Origin: Tepidimonas charontis | Lineage (GTDB): Bacteria; Pseudomonadota; Gammaproteobacteria; Burkholderiales; Burkholderiaceae_C | Assembly: GCF_007556685.1 (NCBI RefSeq) | Contig: NZ_VJON01000010.1 | Span: 1 to 63,652 of the forward strand | DNA length: 63,652 nucleotides | Reading direction: 5' to 3' | In this document: in pieces, positions 22,572-31,782 of the stretch | Numbering within the stretch: position 1 is the first letter of the stretch | Layout: each line of letters opens with the position of its first letter | The notes under the pieces: generated by a model | Database searches by the model: none | What the model was told of the DNA's origin: nothing | What the model saw: only the letters and a program-made list of their open reading frames with translations | Made by a program: the position numbers and the translations under genes

Positions 22572-25016
22572 TCACTCGTACGACAACCACGCTTCTGCAG
22601 CGTCCGCAAGCCCGCATTCGCGCAGCCAAGTTGCCGGCCAGGCCTCTGGGTCTTCTGTGGCTAGCGCTCTAATCCGACGCAGCGACTCTTTGTCGGAACG
22701 CCCGACAAATGCGAGCTCTTCTGCAGTGAGCCCCAGCTCAAACACCCGCCGCCCGTCCGGGTGCAGGTGGAAATACTGGCGCTTCGGCGTCATGCGCGCG
22801 ATGATTTCAATTTGCCGCGAGTTCAAGCCGATTGCTTGATACAGCGGCATCAGCGCTTCAGTCTGCGCTTCCGAATTCGCAAGCAGAATTTTCGAGGGGC
22901 ACGACTCGAAAACGACATCCGCAATGCCCGAATTCGACAAGTCTGACAACGATTGTGTCGCGAAGATGACCGCCACGTTTGATTTACGCAGCACTTTGAG
23001 CCACTCCCGGATCTTCTCGCGGAAAACTGGATGCCCGAGCATGATCCACGCTTCGTCGAGCACGAGCAGCGTCGGCGAGCCGTCAAAACGCTTGCTCAGT
23101 CGATGAAACAGCATCGTCAGCGCCGGAACGACAAAGCGTTCACCCCGCGACATCAGATGCTCGATTTCGAACACTTGAAAGTGCGATGAAGACAGCGTAT
23201 CTTCTGCCGCATCGAACAAATGCCCTGCCGGGCCGAGTAGCGTATAGAATTCGAGCGCCGCGCGCACTTTTTCGTCTTGAACGACTGTCACAAATGCGGT
23301 CATCGTACGCTCAAACGGCATCGTCGTTTGCTCAGCCAGTTGCTTGACTGCGCGGAACAATTCTTTGCGAATTTCTGGCGTCACCTCGAGTCCCTGCAGC
23401 CCGCACAAGCTCTCAAGCCATTCCGCCGCCCACGCGCGCTCAGCGTCTGTATCGATTTCAGCAAGCGGACAAAACGTTACAGCCGCATCTTCGCCCGCGA
23501 TGTCGTAATGTTGGCCGCCCGCGGCGAGCACAAGCGGCATCATCGAGTAGCCCTTGTCAAACACGAATGCCTGCGCGCGCGGGTAGCGAAAATGCGCAGC
23601 AACGAGCGTCGCGAGCAGCGTCGACTTGCCCGAACCGGTCGGGCCAACAATTGCCGTATGCCCCAAGTCGCCGGCGTGCAGGCAGAGGCGGTACGGTGTC
23701 GCGCCGTCGGTTGCGGTCAGCAGCAACGGCGGTGAACCCGCAGGATAAAACGGGCACGGATGCTTCACCGGCCCTGTCCAGACTTGCGTCACCGGCAAAT
23801 AATGCGCGAGATTCATCGTGTTGATCAGCGGTCTGCGCACATTCGCGGCGACGTTGCCGGGCATCGAGCCGATATACGCTTCCATCGCGTTCACGTCTTC
23901 GATCATGCACTCGAAACCCGCATCGACAATGCGCTTTTGCACTTGCCGCGCAGTTTCGCGCACGACTTTCGCATCTTCGTGTGCGAGCAGAATCACGCTC
24001 GTCCAATACCCGAACCGCACCAGTCCCGACGAGTTTTCCGCTTCCGCTTCCACCGCATCGCGCGCCATCGCGTCGGCGTCGAGATTGATATGCGTCACAT
24101 TGCCGCCTTGAGACGAACGCAGCAAATTCATCAGCGACAGGCGCTTTTGTGCCCATTTCGAGCGGAATCGCTTGATTTCCTTGTCGGCTTGGCGAGCGGA
24201 CAAGAAAATAAAACGGTTCGACCACCGATATTCAACCGGCAAACGCCCGAGAAAATCGAGAATGCCAGGATGTGACGTGGCCGGCATGTCGGAGATCGTA
24301 AGCGCAATGACCGTCTTTTGACCGACAATCGGCTCAAAACCCGGCGTCACCCCAATGCGCCCCAAGCGCGCATCGAGATACATCGGGATTTCGGGCAGTA
24401 TGTAGCGCTCGCGACGCTGAAAATCAACGCATTCGGCAAGATGCGCGAGCAGCGGCGAGTCAATCGAGCCGTCGGGCAATTCGCGATCAATCAGTCGCTC
24501 GATTTTCATGAGACCGGACAGCCGGTCTCGGACTTCGCGCAGCGCATTCTTGAAACGGGCCAGCGCCCGCGTGTGCGAGCCCTGCGTTTCGCCGCCTTCA
24601 ACGAAGATTGCCTCCACTTTCGACGCCGCATCAGGATCGGGGTGCCAGCAGAACGTCATCACCGCCCGCGTCTCAAAACCGGCGTCCTCACCCTCCCGCG
24701 CAATCGCCCGGGCATCGGCAAGCAGCCGTGTCGTCCGGTCGGGAAACTCACCCGGCGGCATCACGAACCGCGAGCGCTCGCGCATCAGATCGACGTGAGC
24801 GCTCCAGCCGTCGGGCAGAAGCAGCGCGGCGTTCAGTCGCGCAGCTACCGCGACGAGTTCCTCGCGCGTCGACGAGTCGAGGTCAGGTCCGCGGAAAGCA
24901 AAAGCAGACAAAAAAGCGCCGGATTTTGTCAGTACAATGCCATTATCAATCAAACCTGCCCACGGCAAAAAATCCGGCAGGCCCAAGGCTTTGGAGCGGA
25001 ATTCTTGCAGTTGCAT
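22572..25016 (-). CDS. trbE: TrbE/VirB4 ATPase
   Basis: 814 residues, full length. The N-terminal CagE/TrbE domain (LQEFRSKALGLPDFLPWAGLIDNGI) is followed by the motor domain: Walker A AIVGPTGSGKSTLLATLVAAHF (about 435-456), Walker B PTLLVLDEAWIMLGHPVF (about 640), and the conserved ATQSLSDLSNSGI motif. It energises assembly of the secretion channel and extraction of pilin. It starts immediately after the trbD stop, so the two are translated in tandem. The highest-confidence member of the T4SS cluster. Confidence 0.97.
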   Translation of the reverse strand: MQLQEFRSKALGLPDFLPWAGLIDNGIVLTKSGAFLSAFAFRGPDLDSSTREELVAVAARLNAALLLPDGWSAHVDLMRERSRFVMPPGEFPDRTTRLLADARAIAREGEDAGFETRAVMTFCWHPDPDAASKVEAIFVEGGETQGSHTRALARFKNALREVRDRLSGLMKIERLIDRELPDGSIDSPLLAHLAECVDFQRRERYILPEIPMYLDARLGRIGVTPGFEPIVGQKTVIALTISDMPATSHPGILDFLGRLPVEYRWSNRFIFLSARQADKEIKRFRSKWAQKRLSLMNLLRSSQGGNVTHINLDADAMARDAVEAEAENSSGLVRFGYWTSVILLAHEDAKVVRETARQVQKRIVDAGFECMIEDVNAMEAYIGSMPGNVAANVRRPLINTMNLAHYLPVTQVWTGPVKHPCPFYPAGSPPLLLTATDGATPYRLCLHAGDLGHTAIVGPTGSGKSTLLATLVAAHFRYPRAQAFVFDKGYSMMPLVLAAGGQHYDIAGEDAAVTFCPLAEIDTDAERAWAAEWLESLCGLQGLEVTPEIRKELFRAVKQLAEQTTMPFERTMTAFVTVVQDEKVRAALEFYTLLGPAGHLFDAAEDTLSSSHFQVFEIEHLMSRGERFVVPALTMLFHRLSKRFDGSPTLLVLDEAWIMLGHPVFREKIREWLKVLRKSNVAVIFATQSLSDLSNSGIADVVFESCPSKILLANSEAQTEALMPLYQAIGLNSRQIEIIARMTPKRQYFHLHPDGRRVFELGLTAEELAFVGRSDKESLRRIRALATEDPEAWPATWLRECGLADAAEAWLSYE

Positions 25017-25328
25017 TTATTTCACCTCGCGAATTTCAACGGGCAGCGCAAACGGCGTGGAGGCCGACGGGATGTGACGCTTTCGCGTGTACCGCAACGA
25101 TCGAAAATACACTTTCGAGAGTTTCGGGTCTTTTTGCGCCATGCGCTGCAAAAAGAATAGCCCCACAAACCAAAGCACCGCCCCTGTAATAGCCGCCCAC
25201 AGCTGAAAAAGAGAGACAATGAAAGTCCCGGCAACAATACCGAGCATCATCACGAGTTCTCGCTCACCGTTCAACAACAGCAACGGTCGAACCAACGACC
25301 GATGCACTGGAACTTCCCACGCGTCCAT
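25017..25328 (-). CDS. trbD: TrbD/VirB3-like inner membrane protein
   Basis: 103 residues, WEVPVHRSLVRPLLLLNGERELVMMLGI then two hydrophobic segments (about 27-42 and 45-60) and a basic C-terminal tail. The opening PVHRSL and GxxRE segment are typical of TrbD/VirB3. It partners TrbE in anchoring the ATPase to the inner membrane. It lies between trbC and trbE with almost no spacing. Confidence 0.92.
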   Translation of the reverse strand: MDAWEVPVHRSLVRPLLLLNGERELVMMLGIVAGTFIVSLFQLWAAITGAVLWFVGLFFLQRMAQKDPKLSKVYFRSLRYTRKRHIPSASTPFALPVEIREVK

Positions 25329-25346
25329 GCGCCCTCTCCTTTTTTC

Positions 25347-25700
25347 TCAAAACAGCAGGCCGCCCGAATTGACGAGGCCCAGCGTCGTGAGAAAGTTGTT
25401 GCCGAGAACAATGAGCGCAATACCGAGAACGATATACAGCAGCCGTTTAGCGATATTGCCCAGCTCATCCCCGCCAAAGACCAGCGTCGCGCCGGCAGCC
25501 AAAAATGCCACAACCGAAATCGCGGTTGCAACCGGCCCAGTCAAATTGTTGCGAATCGTCGTCACGGCGGAATCCCACGGCAACCCCGTCCCGGCAAACG
25601 CCGCGGGCGCAGCGAGCGCGGACGCGGCCGCGATTGCGGCGGTGTGACGGGCCTTTTTCACGATGTACGTGTTGCGAACACGTTCAAAGAGCTTTTTCAT
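25347..25700 (-). CDS. trbC: TrbC/VirB2-like prepilin
   Basis: 117 residues from MKKLFERVRNTYIVKK; the ATG at 25700 follows GAAAGGGG. A long leader ends in ALAAPAAFAGTGLPWDS, then two hydrophobic segments separated by a short polar loop (GGDELGNIAKR). This is the standard VirB2/TrbC pilin plan. In the RP4 family the pilin is trimmed at both ends and cyclised by TraF; a TraF homologue with Ser37 is present at 11490-11993. It starts the trbC-D-E-J-L operon, 75 bases after a perfect motif copy. Confidence 0.92.
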   Translation of the reverse strand: MKKLFERVRNTYIVKKARHTAAIAAASALAAPAAFAGTGLPWDSAVTTIRNNLTGPVATAISVVAFLAAGATLVFGGDELGNIAKRLLYIVLGIALIVLGNNFLTTLGLVNSGGLLF

Positions 25701-25775
25701 GATGCCAAACCCCTTTCGAGCTAATTGAGGTTGATTGATTGTGTGACGCATGGACGCGTGGTACACACACAAAGG

Positions 25776-25794
25776 TAGAGGAACGGGAAGAAAT
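25776..25794 (-). promoter_or_regulatory. Element-wide motif upstream of trbC-L
   Basis: ATTTCTTCC-CGTT-CCTCTA on the minus strand, a perfect copy identical over 19 bases to those at 31373, 40444 and 41701. Confidence 0.78.
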
Positions 25795-25802
25795 AAGTGC
25801 GA

Positions 25803-27224
25803 TCAGCGCTCAACACCGAGCTCAGTGCGCCGCTTTTCAATGAGCTTTTCAAAGCGTTCCCGCACCGCTTCCGGCGCGGCAGCCGCATCCATCCAGCGCC
25901 TCACCGCTTCGGGGCCCTCGCTCGTGAAGATGTCCCGCGCGTCCGCGCCCACGGGCCGCGAGCGGCCCATAAATGCGACATGAGCATTGGCTTCCCGCGC
26001 GGCTTCGCACGCTTTGAGAACCGCTTGACTCTTCAGCTTGCCGTCGCGCGTTAGCGCTATGTCATTGTCGGCGGCAATCACAATTGGGTTGTCCGGCAAT
26101 TGCTCGCGCAGCAATTTCGCAACAGACACCAGATTGTTAGACGAAAAGCATGCCACCGCCAGCCCCGCACCCGACTGGTGCACCGCCAGCGCCGTCATCA
26201 CGCCCTCGCACAAGACAACCCGCGCTTTCGAATCACGCGCCTGCGCAAACCAGTTCGGCACATCGTCCGCGGCAATCAGTGGCACGATGGCAAATGCTTT
26301 TTCCAATTTAGAGCCTCGAATCATTGTTTTATCCGTTCCGAATTCCTGGTTTTCTGCCGGCAGCAACATTTGAATACCGCCAATGCGCGCGCGACCATCT
26401 TCCCACTGAAACATCGGAACCGCCACCGCGCCGGCATACGGCCCACTGGCACACACGCCAAATCCTTCGTTTTTCAATGCGCGCTCTGGAGAGGGCGCGC
26501 CTTTGACAAAATGCCGGTGTTCCGCGGGGGCCGGCTTCAATGCCAGCTTTGACCAAATCGATTCGATTCGCTCGAAATCATGTTCAACACGTGTCTCGCT
26601 CAATAACGATGCCGTGACCATCGGGCAAGCAACGTCGCGTTGCTGACGAAACGCGCGTTCAGGTGCGTAGAATTTCAGCATTCCGTCTTTAAATGTGCCA
26701 ACCCACGGCTCACCCAGGTCTGCATCACCGCGATGACTCCAGAAAATCGCTGCATCTTCCGTAACATGCAGCCGCCCCGCCGGGGAGCGGCCATTGGCAT
26801 TCGAAAAATACCCGATTCCCTGCGAAATTCGTTTCAATTCCCACCCGTGACGCGCGAGGCTTTCTGCCGCCGCTGAAAACAGCTCATGCTGACTTAGCCG
26901 CTGTTGGGGCATGGGCGCGGCCCTGCGAATTGCAAATCCCGGCTCTGCATTCAAAACATCTTCTGTGCGCGCGCGAAACACTGGCACAGAAAACGACGTT
27001 TGAACTTTCGAAAAGCGCGAATCGAAAATCCAGTCGCGTTGTCGCCCGAAATGCCAGATTTCCAGCGTATCGCCGCCGTCACGGATACGCCCCATGAATT
27101 CATTACGATCACCGGGCGCCGTAAATTCCCAAAGCGCGCCTGTACGTCGGCGGCAAGCAACCTTTTCGCCGAAGATTTTTTCCAGCGCGTCGGCTATACG
27201 CGTTGTTTTTTCGATCACCGCCAC
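25803..27224 (-). CDS. Toprim-domain protein (primase-like)
   Basis: 473 residues from a GTG at 27224, overlapping the end of the transglycosylase gene. The first 300 residues hold a DNA- or nucleotide-handling region without motifs I can name. The Toprim core is at about 325-410: RVVLCEGVMTALAVHQSGAGLAVACFSSNN and NPIVIAADNDIAL. Toprim proteins of conjugative plasmids usually prime the complementary strand in the recipient (TraC- or Sog-like role). An IncQ-type replicon also needs a primase, and no RepB' primase is seen elsewhere, so this is the best candidate. It closes the trbF operon. Confidence 0.7.
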   Translation of the reverse strand: MAVIEKTTRIADALEKIFGEKVACRRRTGALWEFTAPGDRNEFMGRIRDGGDTLEIWHFGRQRDWIFDSRFSKVQTSFSVPVFRARTEDVLNAEPGFAIRRAAPMPQQRLSQHELFSAAAESLARHGWELKRISQGIGYFSNANGRSPAGRLHVTEDAAIFWSHRGDADLGEPWVGTFKDGMLKFYAPERAFRQQRDVACPMVTASLLSETRVEHDFERIESIWSKLALKPAPAEHRHFVKGAPSPERALKNEGFGVCASGPYAGAVAVPMFQWEDGRARIGGIQMLLPAENQEFGTDKTMIRGSKLEKAFAIVPLIAADDVPNWFAQARDSKARVVLCEGVMTALAVHQSGAGLAVACFSSNNLVSVAKLLREQLPDNPIVIAADNDIALTRDGKLKSQAVLKACEAAREANAHVAFMGRSRPVGADARDIFTSEGPEAVRRWMDAAAAPEAVRERFEKLIEKRRTELGVER

Positions 27225-27736
27225 GACATTTCTTCAAAACTTTTCGCGCTTGCAACGATCAGCGGCGAACGCGCCGGCGAGATGCTTTCTCGTCGAGCAT
27301 TCGCGGCATGAACAATTGCTGCCCCGCCGTTGTTCCAGCGGGCCAGCACTTTTTGCGCGTACGAGAACCCCGTTTCGCTAAAGCGCCCGGTGTTGTAGCG
27401 TGACAGCGCTGGCACAATCGCGCCGCTGCTACTATCTAGAGCTTCGCGAAGAATGTTTGCGCCCGCCGCGACATTCGCGCACGGGTCAGAGAGCAGCCGC
27501 TTTTCATCGATACCATGCGCCGCGAGTCGAGGCAGATGCGAAGAGTTGACTTGCATCAAGCCGAAATCCGTCGTCCCGTTGCGATTCGCTCGATTGACCG
27601 CGTCGACGCGCCCACCGGACTCCACCGCGATCACGGCATTAACGATTCCCGCGGGCAGATTGAAATGCCGCTCAAGCGGATCAATGCACGCAGGAAACGG
27701 CAGGGATGCAGCAAGCAAGAGAGCCGAAGCAAGCAT
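27215..27736 (-). CDS. Lytic transglycosylase (TrbN/VirB1-like)
   Basis: 173 residues from the ATG at 27736, which overlaps the preceding stop as TGATG (a GTG one codon earlier is possible). A signal peptide (LASALLLAASLPFPA) is followed by an SLT domain with catalytic Glu in NAVIAVESGGRVDAVNRA, then TTDFGLMQVNSSHL, CANVAAGANILREAL and LSRYNTG. It opens the peptidoglycan so the secretion channel can pass. Its place within the trbF operon supports that role. Confidence 0.92.
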   Translation of the reverse strand: MLASALLLAASLPFPACIDPLERHFNLPAGIVNAVIAVESGGRVDAVNRANRNGTTDFGLMQVNSSHLPRLAAHGIDEKRLLSDPCANVAAGANILREALDSSSGAIVPALSRYNTGRFSETGFSYAQKVLARWNNGGAAIVHAANARRESISPARSPLIVASAKSFEEMSWR

Positions 27737-28047
27737 CACCGCACCTGCAACACGACTTCGCCGTCCCGCACGCGAATCGAAACCCCCGGCGGCAAGTGCG
27801 CCGCAACAGGCTTCAGTCGCTCAGCAATGTCAACGTCCGACTTTAACTTCGAGATACTCGACACGCGCACGAACACGCGATCTTTCAGTTGCCCGTCGAC
27901 ACGAAATGCCATGCCCGATTTCGCGGCTTCTTGCTGCAAAAACACCTGCATTTCGCCAACGAATTCGTCCGACGACGGTGCTTGCGCCTTCGCATTCGAA
28001 AACAGCGCCGCCATGACGAGCGCGACAATGACCAGAATTTCACCCAT
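27736..28047 (-). CDS. Small exported protein between trbI and trbN-like gene
   Basis: 103 residues from MGEILVIVALVMAALFSNAKAQA; the ATG at 28047 has GAGGTGG just upstream. It has an N-terminal signal or anchor, followed by a compact alpha/beta region (FVGEMQVFLQQEAAKSGMAFRVDG, VFVRVSSISKLKSDVDIAERL, GVSIRVRDGEVVLQVR) with no lipobox. It sits where other trb systems carry small accessory genes, so it may be a periplasmic T4SS accessory. No family recognised. Confidence 0.65.
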   Translation of the reverse strand: MGEILVIVALVMAALFSNAKAQAPSSDEFVGEMQVFLQQEAAKSGMAFRVDGQLKDRVFVRVSSISKLKSDVDIAERLKPVAAHLPPGVSIRVRDGEVVLQVR

Positions 28048-28055
28048 AATCCACC

Positions 28056-29564
28056 TCAATCACGATACGCGGGCAGCGACACCGAACGATTGACCAGCAC
28101 ATTGAACAGATAACCCGGGCGGATTTCGAGCGTTGGCGCAATATTCAGGTTTTTCCGTAAAACCGCCTGCGCCGTCTCATTCAACGAATTCGCCGCCGCT
28201 TGCGTTGCCTGTTGCGAGGCCGTTGGCGCGGAAAACGCACTCGAATTCTGTGGTTGCGCCTGTTGCGCGAGCGCGCCGATCATTGAAACAAGCAGCGCGT
28301 TGCCCCAGGTACGCCAGAAATGCGTGTGCACTTCGTCAGACATGCCCGCTGCACCGACGGCATCCGTTGCCTGCATTCCTTTGAGATTGATTCGCCGCCC
28401 GTTCGGGAAAATCAGCTCGTCCCACACGGCTAGAACACGCTCTTGACCGTAAATGATTTCCGAGGAATACCGCCCGACAAGACGCGAGCCAGCGGGAATC
28501 AGTTTGACGCGGTAGTCAAACGTGTCAAACACGTCTGACCGCACCTGCGCAACAATTGAGCCGGGCAAGTCGGAATTGATTGCAGTGAGCATTACCGCGG
28601 GAATCGTTGTTCCAGCGGCAATTTCATTGCCTGCGCGCTTTTCCGCGACGCGCGAGTCGAGATAGCCCGCGTCGCGTTCGCTTTCGAGAAAGCGTTCCGC
28701 TCGTTCCGCCCGAGCAACGGGATCATCAGCAGCACCAGGAGCGCCGGTCCGCGCAGCGGCAAAAGGCACGGGCGGAACTGCGGCTGCAGCGTGGACACCA
28801 GGGCCGCGGTTGGCGGCAGCGGCAGCGCTCGCGAGCGCCGCGTTGACCGCATCGAGGCGCTCAGGCCGGGGTTGACCGGTGTATGCCACAGCCTCGCCAC
28901 CGCCGCCAGATCCTGCGCCGACACCCGCCGGGTTGACGCCAGCGCGAGCGACCGCGCCGCGCATCGAGGCGCCAGCAGCATCGTCGACGAGCTTCGCGGT
29001 GTAAGCGCTCTGATCAGCGACGAGCTTCGCGCGCAAGCGATCGTATCGGTGTTTTTCTAGCCACTCGAGATACTGCTCGCGCGGGGTCGGCGGGCGATTT
29101 TGTGCAGACGCAGACGACGCACCCGGCGCAGAAGCATCCCCGGGCGCATCAACGGGGCGCGGAACACCGGCGGCGTCCGACAGAGCAGTGTCGGGCGAAG
29201 ACTTCGAAAGATCTTGCACGCGAGGCGCTGTCGCAACAACTGTAGTAGATTTGCTATTGCTATTCGCAGACCCACTTTTAGCCGCGTCGGCGGATTGTGC
29301 ATCACCCTTTTGCCCTGACATCGCAATACCGATTGCGAGCCCGGAAATAATGACAAATCCGCTAAACCACATCAGCTTTTTGCCTTTGTCCGAAGCGCGT
29401 TTCGTCTCTTTCGGCGCGGCATGAATCTTCAACTCCTGCGCCGTCACGCCCGGGCCAACGACATCTTCGGCGGATTGCGCATAAACGCTATTTTCACCGC
29501 CCGAGATTGCATTCCCCGCCGACTGATTCGCGGGGTCAAGTGCGGGATCGTAAAACGTCGACAT
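28056..29564 (-). CDS. trbI: TrbI/VirB10-type scaffold protein
   Basis: 502 residues from MSTFYDPALDPANQSAG; the ATG at 29564 follows GGGGGAAGAA. A cytoplasmic N terminus and one membrane segment (MWFSGFVIISGLAIGIAM) are followed by a long Ala/Gly/Pro-rich periplasmic linker and the C-terminal beta-barrel domain (TTIPAVMLTAINSDLPGSIVAQVRSDVFDTFDYRVKLIPAGSRLVGRYSS, WDELIFPNGRRINLKGMQATD). It spans both membranes and links the inner-membrane motor to the outer-membrane pore formed with TrbG. It follows trbG by 16 bases. Confidence 0.95.
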   Translation of the reverse strand: MSTFYDPALDPANQSAGNAISGGENSVYAQSAEDVVGPGVTAQELKIHAAPKETKRASDKGKKLMWFSGFVIISGLAIGIAMSGQKGDAQSADAAKSGSANSNSKSTTVVATAPRVQDLSKSSPDTALSDAAGVPRPVDAPGDASAPGASSASAQNRPPTPREQYLEWLEKHRYDRLRAKLVADQSAYTAKLVDDAAGASMRGAVARAGVNPAGVGAGSGGGGEAVAYTGQPRPERLDAVNAALASAAAAANRGPGVHAAAAVPPVPFAAARTGAPGAADDPVARAERAERFLESERDAGYLDSRVAEKRAGNEIAAGTTIPAVMLTAINSDLPGSIVAQVRSDVFDTFDYRVKLIPAGSRLVGRYSSEIIYGQERVLAVWDELIFPNGRRINLKGMQATDAVGAAGMSDEVHTHFWRTWGNALLVSMIGALAQQAQPQNSSAFSAPTASQQATQAAANSLNETAQAVLRKNLNIAPTLEIRPGYLFNVLVNRSVSLPAYRD

Positions 29565-29580
29565 TTCTTCCCCCGTCAAT

Positions 29581-30555
29581 TCACTTGCGAACACAATCGA
29601 CAACGCGCGCGTTGCTGCCAACATCAAGAGCGAGCGAAATTTCGTTTGGCGTTCCGTCAACCACGAGATACGACCCGCTACGCCGCACATTCAGCAGCTG
29701 CAATTGCGCGCCCGACTTGCGAAATACGGCCGGAATTTCTTTGCCCTCAAGCGAATCAGGAAGCTGAATGAAAGTATGCGTTTTCGTCGCAAAAACCTGC
29801 GTCGGCACAAATTCCCGAGCAGCACGCGAATTCGCTTCGCAACGCATCGAGAAATCGAGCTTGGTCGGATCGAATTCCGCCGCCGGGCCTTCGGCAACAA
29901 CGGTCCGCTCTTTATGCTCGCGGGCGCGACGTTCAGCTTCCTCGCGAGCCAGCCGGGCCGATTCCTCAGCCGCCTGAAGCTGCTTTTTCAAGCGTTCAAT
30001 TTCCCGCGCTTCCGCTGTTTGCTTGCGCAACATGTCGGCAGGATCGTAAAAGCCGACAATCGGGGTGTATTCCTTTGCCGACGCGACGACGTGCAGGTAA
30101 TACAGTCGACCTGCATCCGTTGTCACCGCAAGATTGGTCGAAATGCCCCCTTGGGTCGGCTTCAGAAAAATGACGGGGCGGTCACCGGCGGTTGTTTGCT
30201 GCACAAGCCAGCGCACTGTATCGCCAAGCGCGATACTCGTAATCGTCTCGCCGGGAATCAAACGAATTGTGCAAACATGCAGAGGCGCGCACGTAACTGT
30301 CGGACGCGAAAAGTCATACGGATAGCGAATTTCGCCGTTTTCGCCGACCAGCGCGTCAGCAGTTCCGGTTTGCTCCCACTTTTTGTATGCCTCCAGCGCC
30401 GCGCGGTCACGCGGGGAAAGCTTCGCGCCGCCAGCAGGCTCTTTTGCCGCCGGGAGGTTGTCAAACGGCGGGGGCGTGACGGTTTGCGTAGGAACATTCG
30501 CGAAAGCAATGGCGCCAACAAGCGCGGCGATGGTGGAGACAAGGATTTTTTTCAT
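29581..30555 (-). CDS. trbG: TrbG/VirB9-type outer complex protein
   Basis: 324 residues with signal peptide MKKILVSTIAALVGAIAFA. Typical VirB9 features: RYPYDFSRPTVTCAPLHVCTIRLIPGETITSIALGDTVRW, then IFLKPTQGGISTNLAVTTDAGRLYYLHVV, a charged coiled linker (about 185-225), and the C-terminal domain ending VVDGTPNEISLALDVGSNARVVDCV. It forms the outer-membrane core ring with TrbI. It is the second gene of the trbF operon. Confidence 0.95.
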   Translation of the reverse strand: MKKILVSTIAALVGAIAFANVPTQTVTPPPFDNLPAAKEPAGGAKLSPRDRAALEAYKKWEQTGTADALVGENGEIRYPYDFSRPTVTCAPLHVCTIRLIPGETITSIALGDTVRWLVQQTTAGDRPVIFLKPTQGGISTNLAVTTDAGRLYYLHVVASAKEYTPIVGFYDPADMLRKQTAEAREIERLKKQLQAAEESARLAREEAERRAREHKERTVVAEGPAAEFDPTKLDFSMRCEANSRAAREFVPTQVFATKTHTFIQLPDSLEGKEIPAVFRKSGAQLQLLNVRRSGSYLVVDGTPNEISLALDVGSNARVVDCVRK

Positions 30556-30572
30556 GATTCAGTCCTTTCAAT

Positions 30573-31319
30573 TCAGGCGGAAACCTTTTGCCAATTGATT
30601 TGTTTGATGTAAATCCCCAGCGGATTCCAATAGAACAACTCAGGATTTGAGGCAATCTTTTCGTCAAAGCCGATCGAAATCAGCGCCCGCCAATTTTCAC
30701 GTTGCGCTGTCAAACCAGGCTCTTGCGTGACTTCAATCCAGTCGATTTGCCACGTGTCCGGGCCGGCGGGAATGACGGTTTGCACCTGCACCGACACGAC
30801 TGTGCCTTTTTTCTGCAGCGGCAGACGAACATCGCGCTGGAATTCCGTGACCATCGGCGCGACATCGGTTGAGAGCATCGCAAATGCGCGATCAATCAGA
30901 ACCTGTTGCGAGGAGAAATCGCGCATGAGCGAGCGGGCGTTAAAAATGAAGTTCGCGAGTTGCGCTTTGACGACGCGCTCGTCGTGCTGACCCGCTTTTT
31001 GCAATTGCGCGGGCCGCGCGACGGCAACCGGCGAACCAAGGTCGTCGACGGCAATCACAAAAGGCTGGATTTTTGATTGCGAGCCGATGAAAACGACGCC
31101 GAAAACCGCGATTGCGGCAACGCCGATTGCACCAATCGCAGCCATACGCCAGTTTTTTGCGCGGGAAATCAAATCACCATAGCGCTCATCCCACTCGCGA
31201 CGGGCATTGAGATACGGATTGGCGATCGGGCCGGCAGACCCGGCAGCCGCCCGGGCGATGGACCTTGAGTCCGATGCGCCTGGCGCACGGGAGGAAGATG
31301 AGGACTTTTTGAAAAGCAT
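30573..31319 (-). CDS. trbF: TrbF/VirB8-type assembly factor
   Basis: 248 residues. A basic, serine-rich cytoplasmic N terminus, NPYLNARREWDERYGDLI, one membrane segment (MAAIGAIGVAAIAVFGVVFI) and a periplasmic VirB8 domain (PFVIAVDDLGSPVAVA, IDRAFAMLSTDVAPMVTEFQRD, DTWQIDWIEVTQEPGL, NPLGIYIKQINWQKV). VirB8 proteins nucleate assembly of the secretion channel. It opens the operon trbF-G-I-orf-trbN-toprim. Two motif copies lie upstream, at 31373-31391 and 31461-31479. Confidence 0.95.
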   Translation of the reverse strand: MLFKKSSSSSRAPGASDSRSIARAAAGSAGPIANPYLNARREWDERYGDLISRAKNWRMAAIGAIGVAAIAVFGVVFIGSQSKIQPFVIAVDDLGSPVAVARPAQLQKAGQHDERVVKAQLANFIFNARSLMRDFSSQQVLIDRAFAMLSTDVAPMVTEFQRDVRLPLQKKGTVVSVQVQTVIPAGPDTWQIDWIEVTQEPGLTAQRENWRALISIGFDEKIASNPELFYWNPLGIYIKQINWQKVSA

Positions 31320-31372
31320 CGAAATGCTCCTGTGTTTGGTGTTTGTGTTCGACAGAGAGGGTTGCTAAGGTG

Positions 31373-31391
31373 TAGAGGAACGGGAAGAAAT
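31373..31391 (-). promoter_or_regulatory. Element-wide motif upstream of trbF (proximal)
   Basis: ATTTCTTCC-CGTT-CCTCTA on the minus strand, perfect; it ends 53 bases before the trbF start. Confidence 0.78.
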
Positions 31392-31460
31392 AAAACAGCG
31401 AGCAGCGGCGGGGCGGAAAAGAGCACAAAACGTTTTTGTGCTGTGTGCTGCTCACTCAGA

Positions 31461-31479
31461 CAGAGGTGGCGGAAGAAAT
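31461..31479 (-). promoter_or_regulatory. Element-wide motif upstream of trbF (distal)
   Basis: ATTTCTTCC-GCCA-CCTCTG on the minus strand; only the last base differs. It is 88 bp upstream of the proximal copy, so this operon alone has two. Confidence 0.65.
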
Positions 31480-31571
31480 AAACGCCGCGGCCGCATTGGG
31501 GGTTGGCCTGCGGGTACCGCGGAAGGCCACCGCGGGCACCTTCTGCGTGGGTGGGCGGGTGGAGGGATGGG

Positions 31572-31726
31572 AGGGGAAAGCAAGAGGGGGCCCCCTTCTC
31601 TTGTTTCGTCCACCCCGAGGCGCGGCGAGCCGTCGGCGTGTGGTTGGGGGTTTGGGGCGGGGATGGGGTGTGGAAAGCAAGAAGGGGTCGCCCTACCCCC
31701 CCCCTCTCTTGCTTTCTTTCCTCCAC
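31572..31726. repeat. Inverted GAAAGCAAGA..GGGGG repeats between trbF and oriV
   Basis: GGGGAAAGCAAGAGGGGG faces CCCCCTTCTCTTGTTTC (31574-31608), and GGAAAGCAAGAAGGGG faces CCCCCTCTCTTGCTTTC (31674-31720). They form two GC-rich hairpins in a gene-free stretch. The same word recurs singly in other gaps of the element. Confidence 0.6.
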
Positions 31727-31782
31727 CCCGAGGCGCGGCGAGCCCGCGACCTCAAGGGGAGCGGGCGGCAAAGCCGCGCCCC

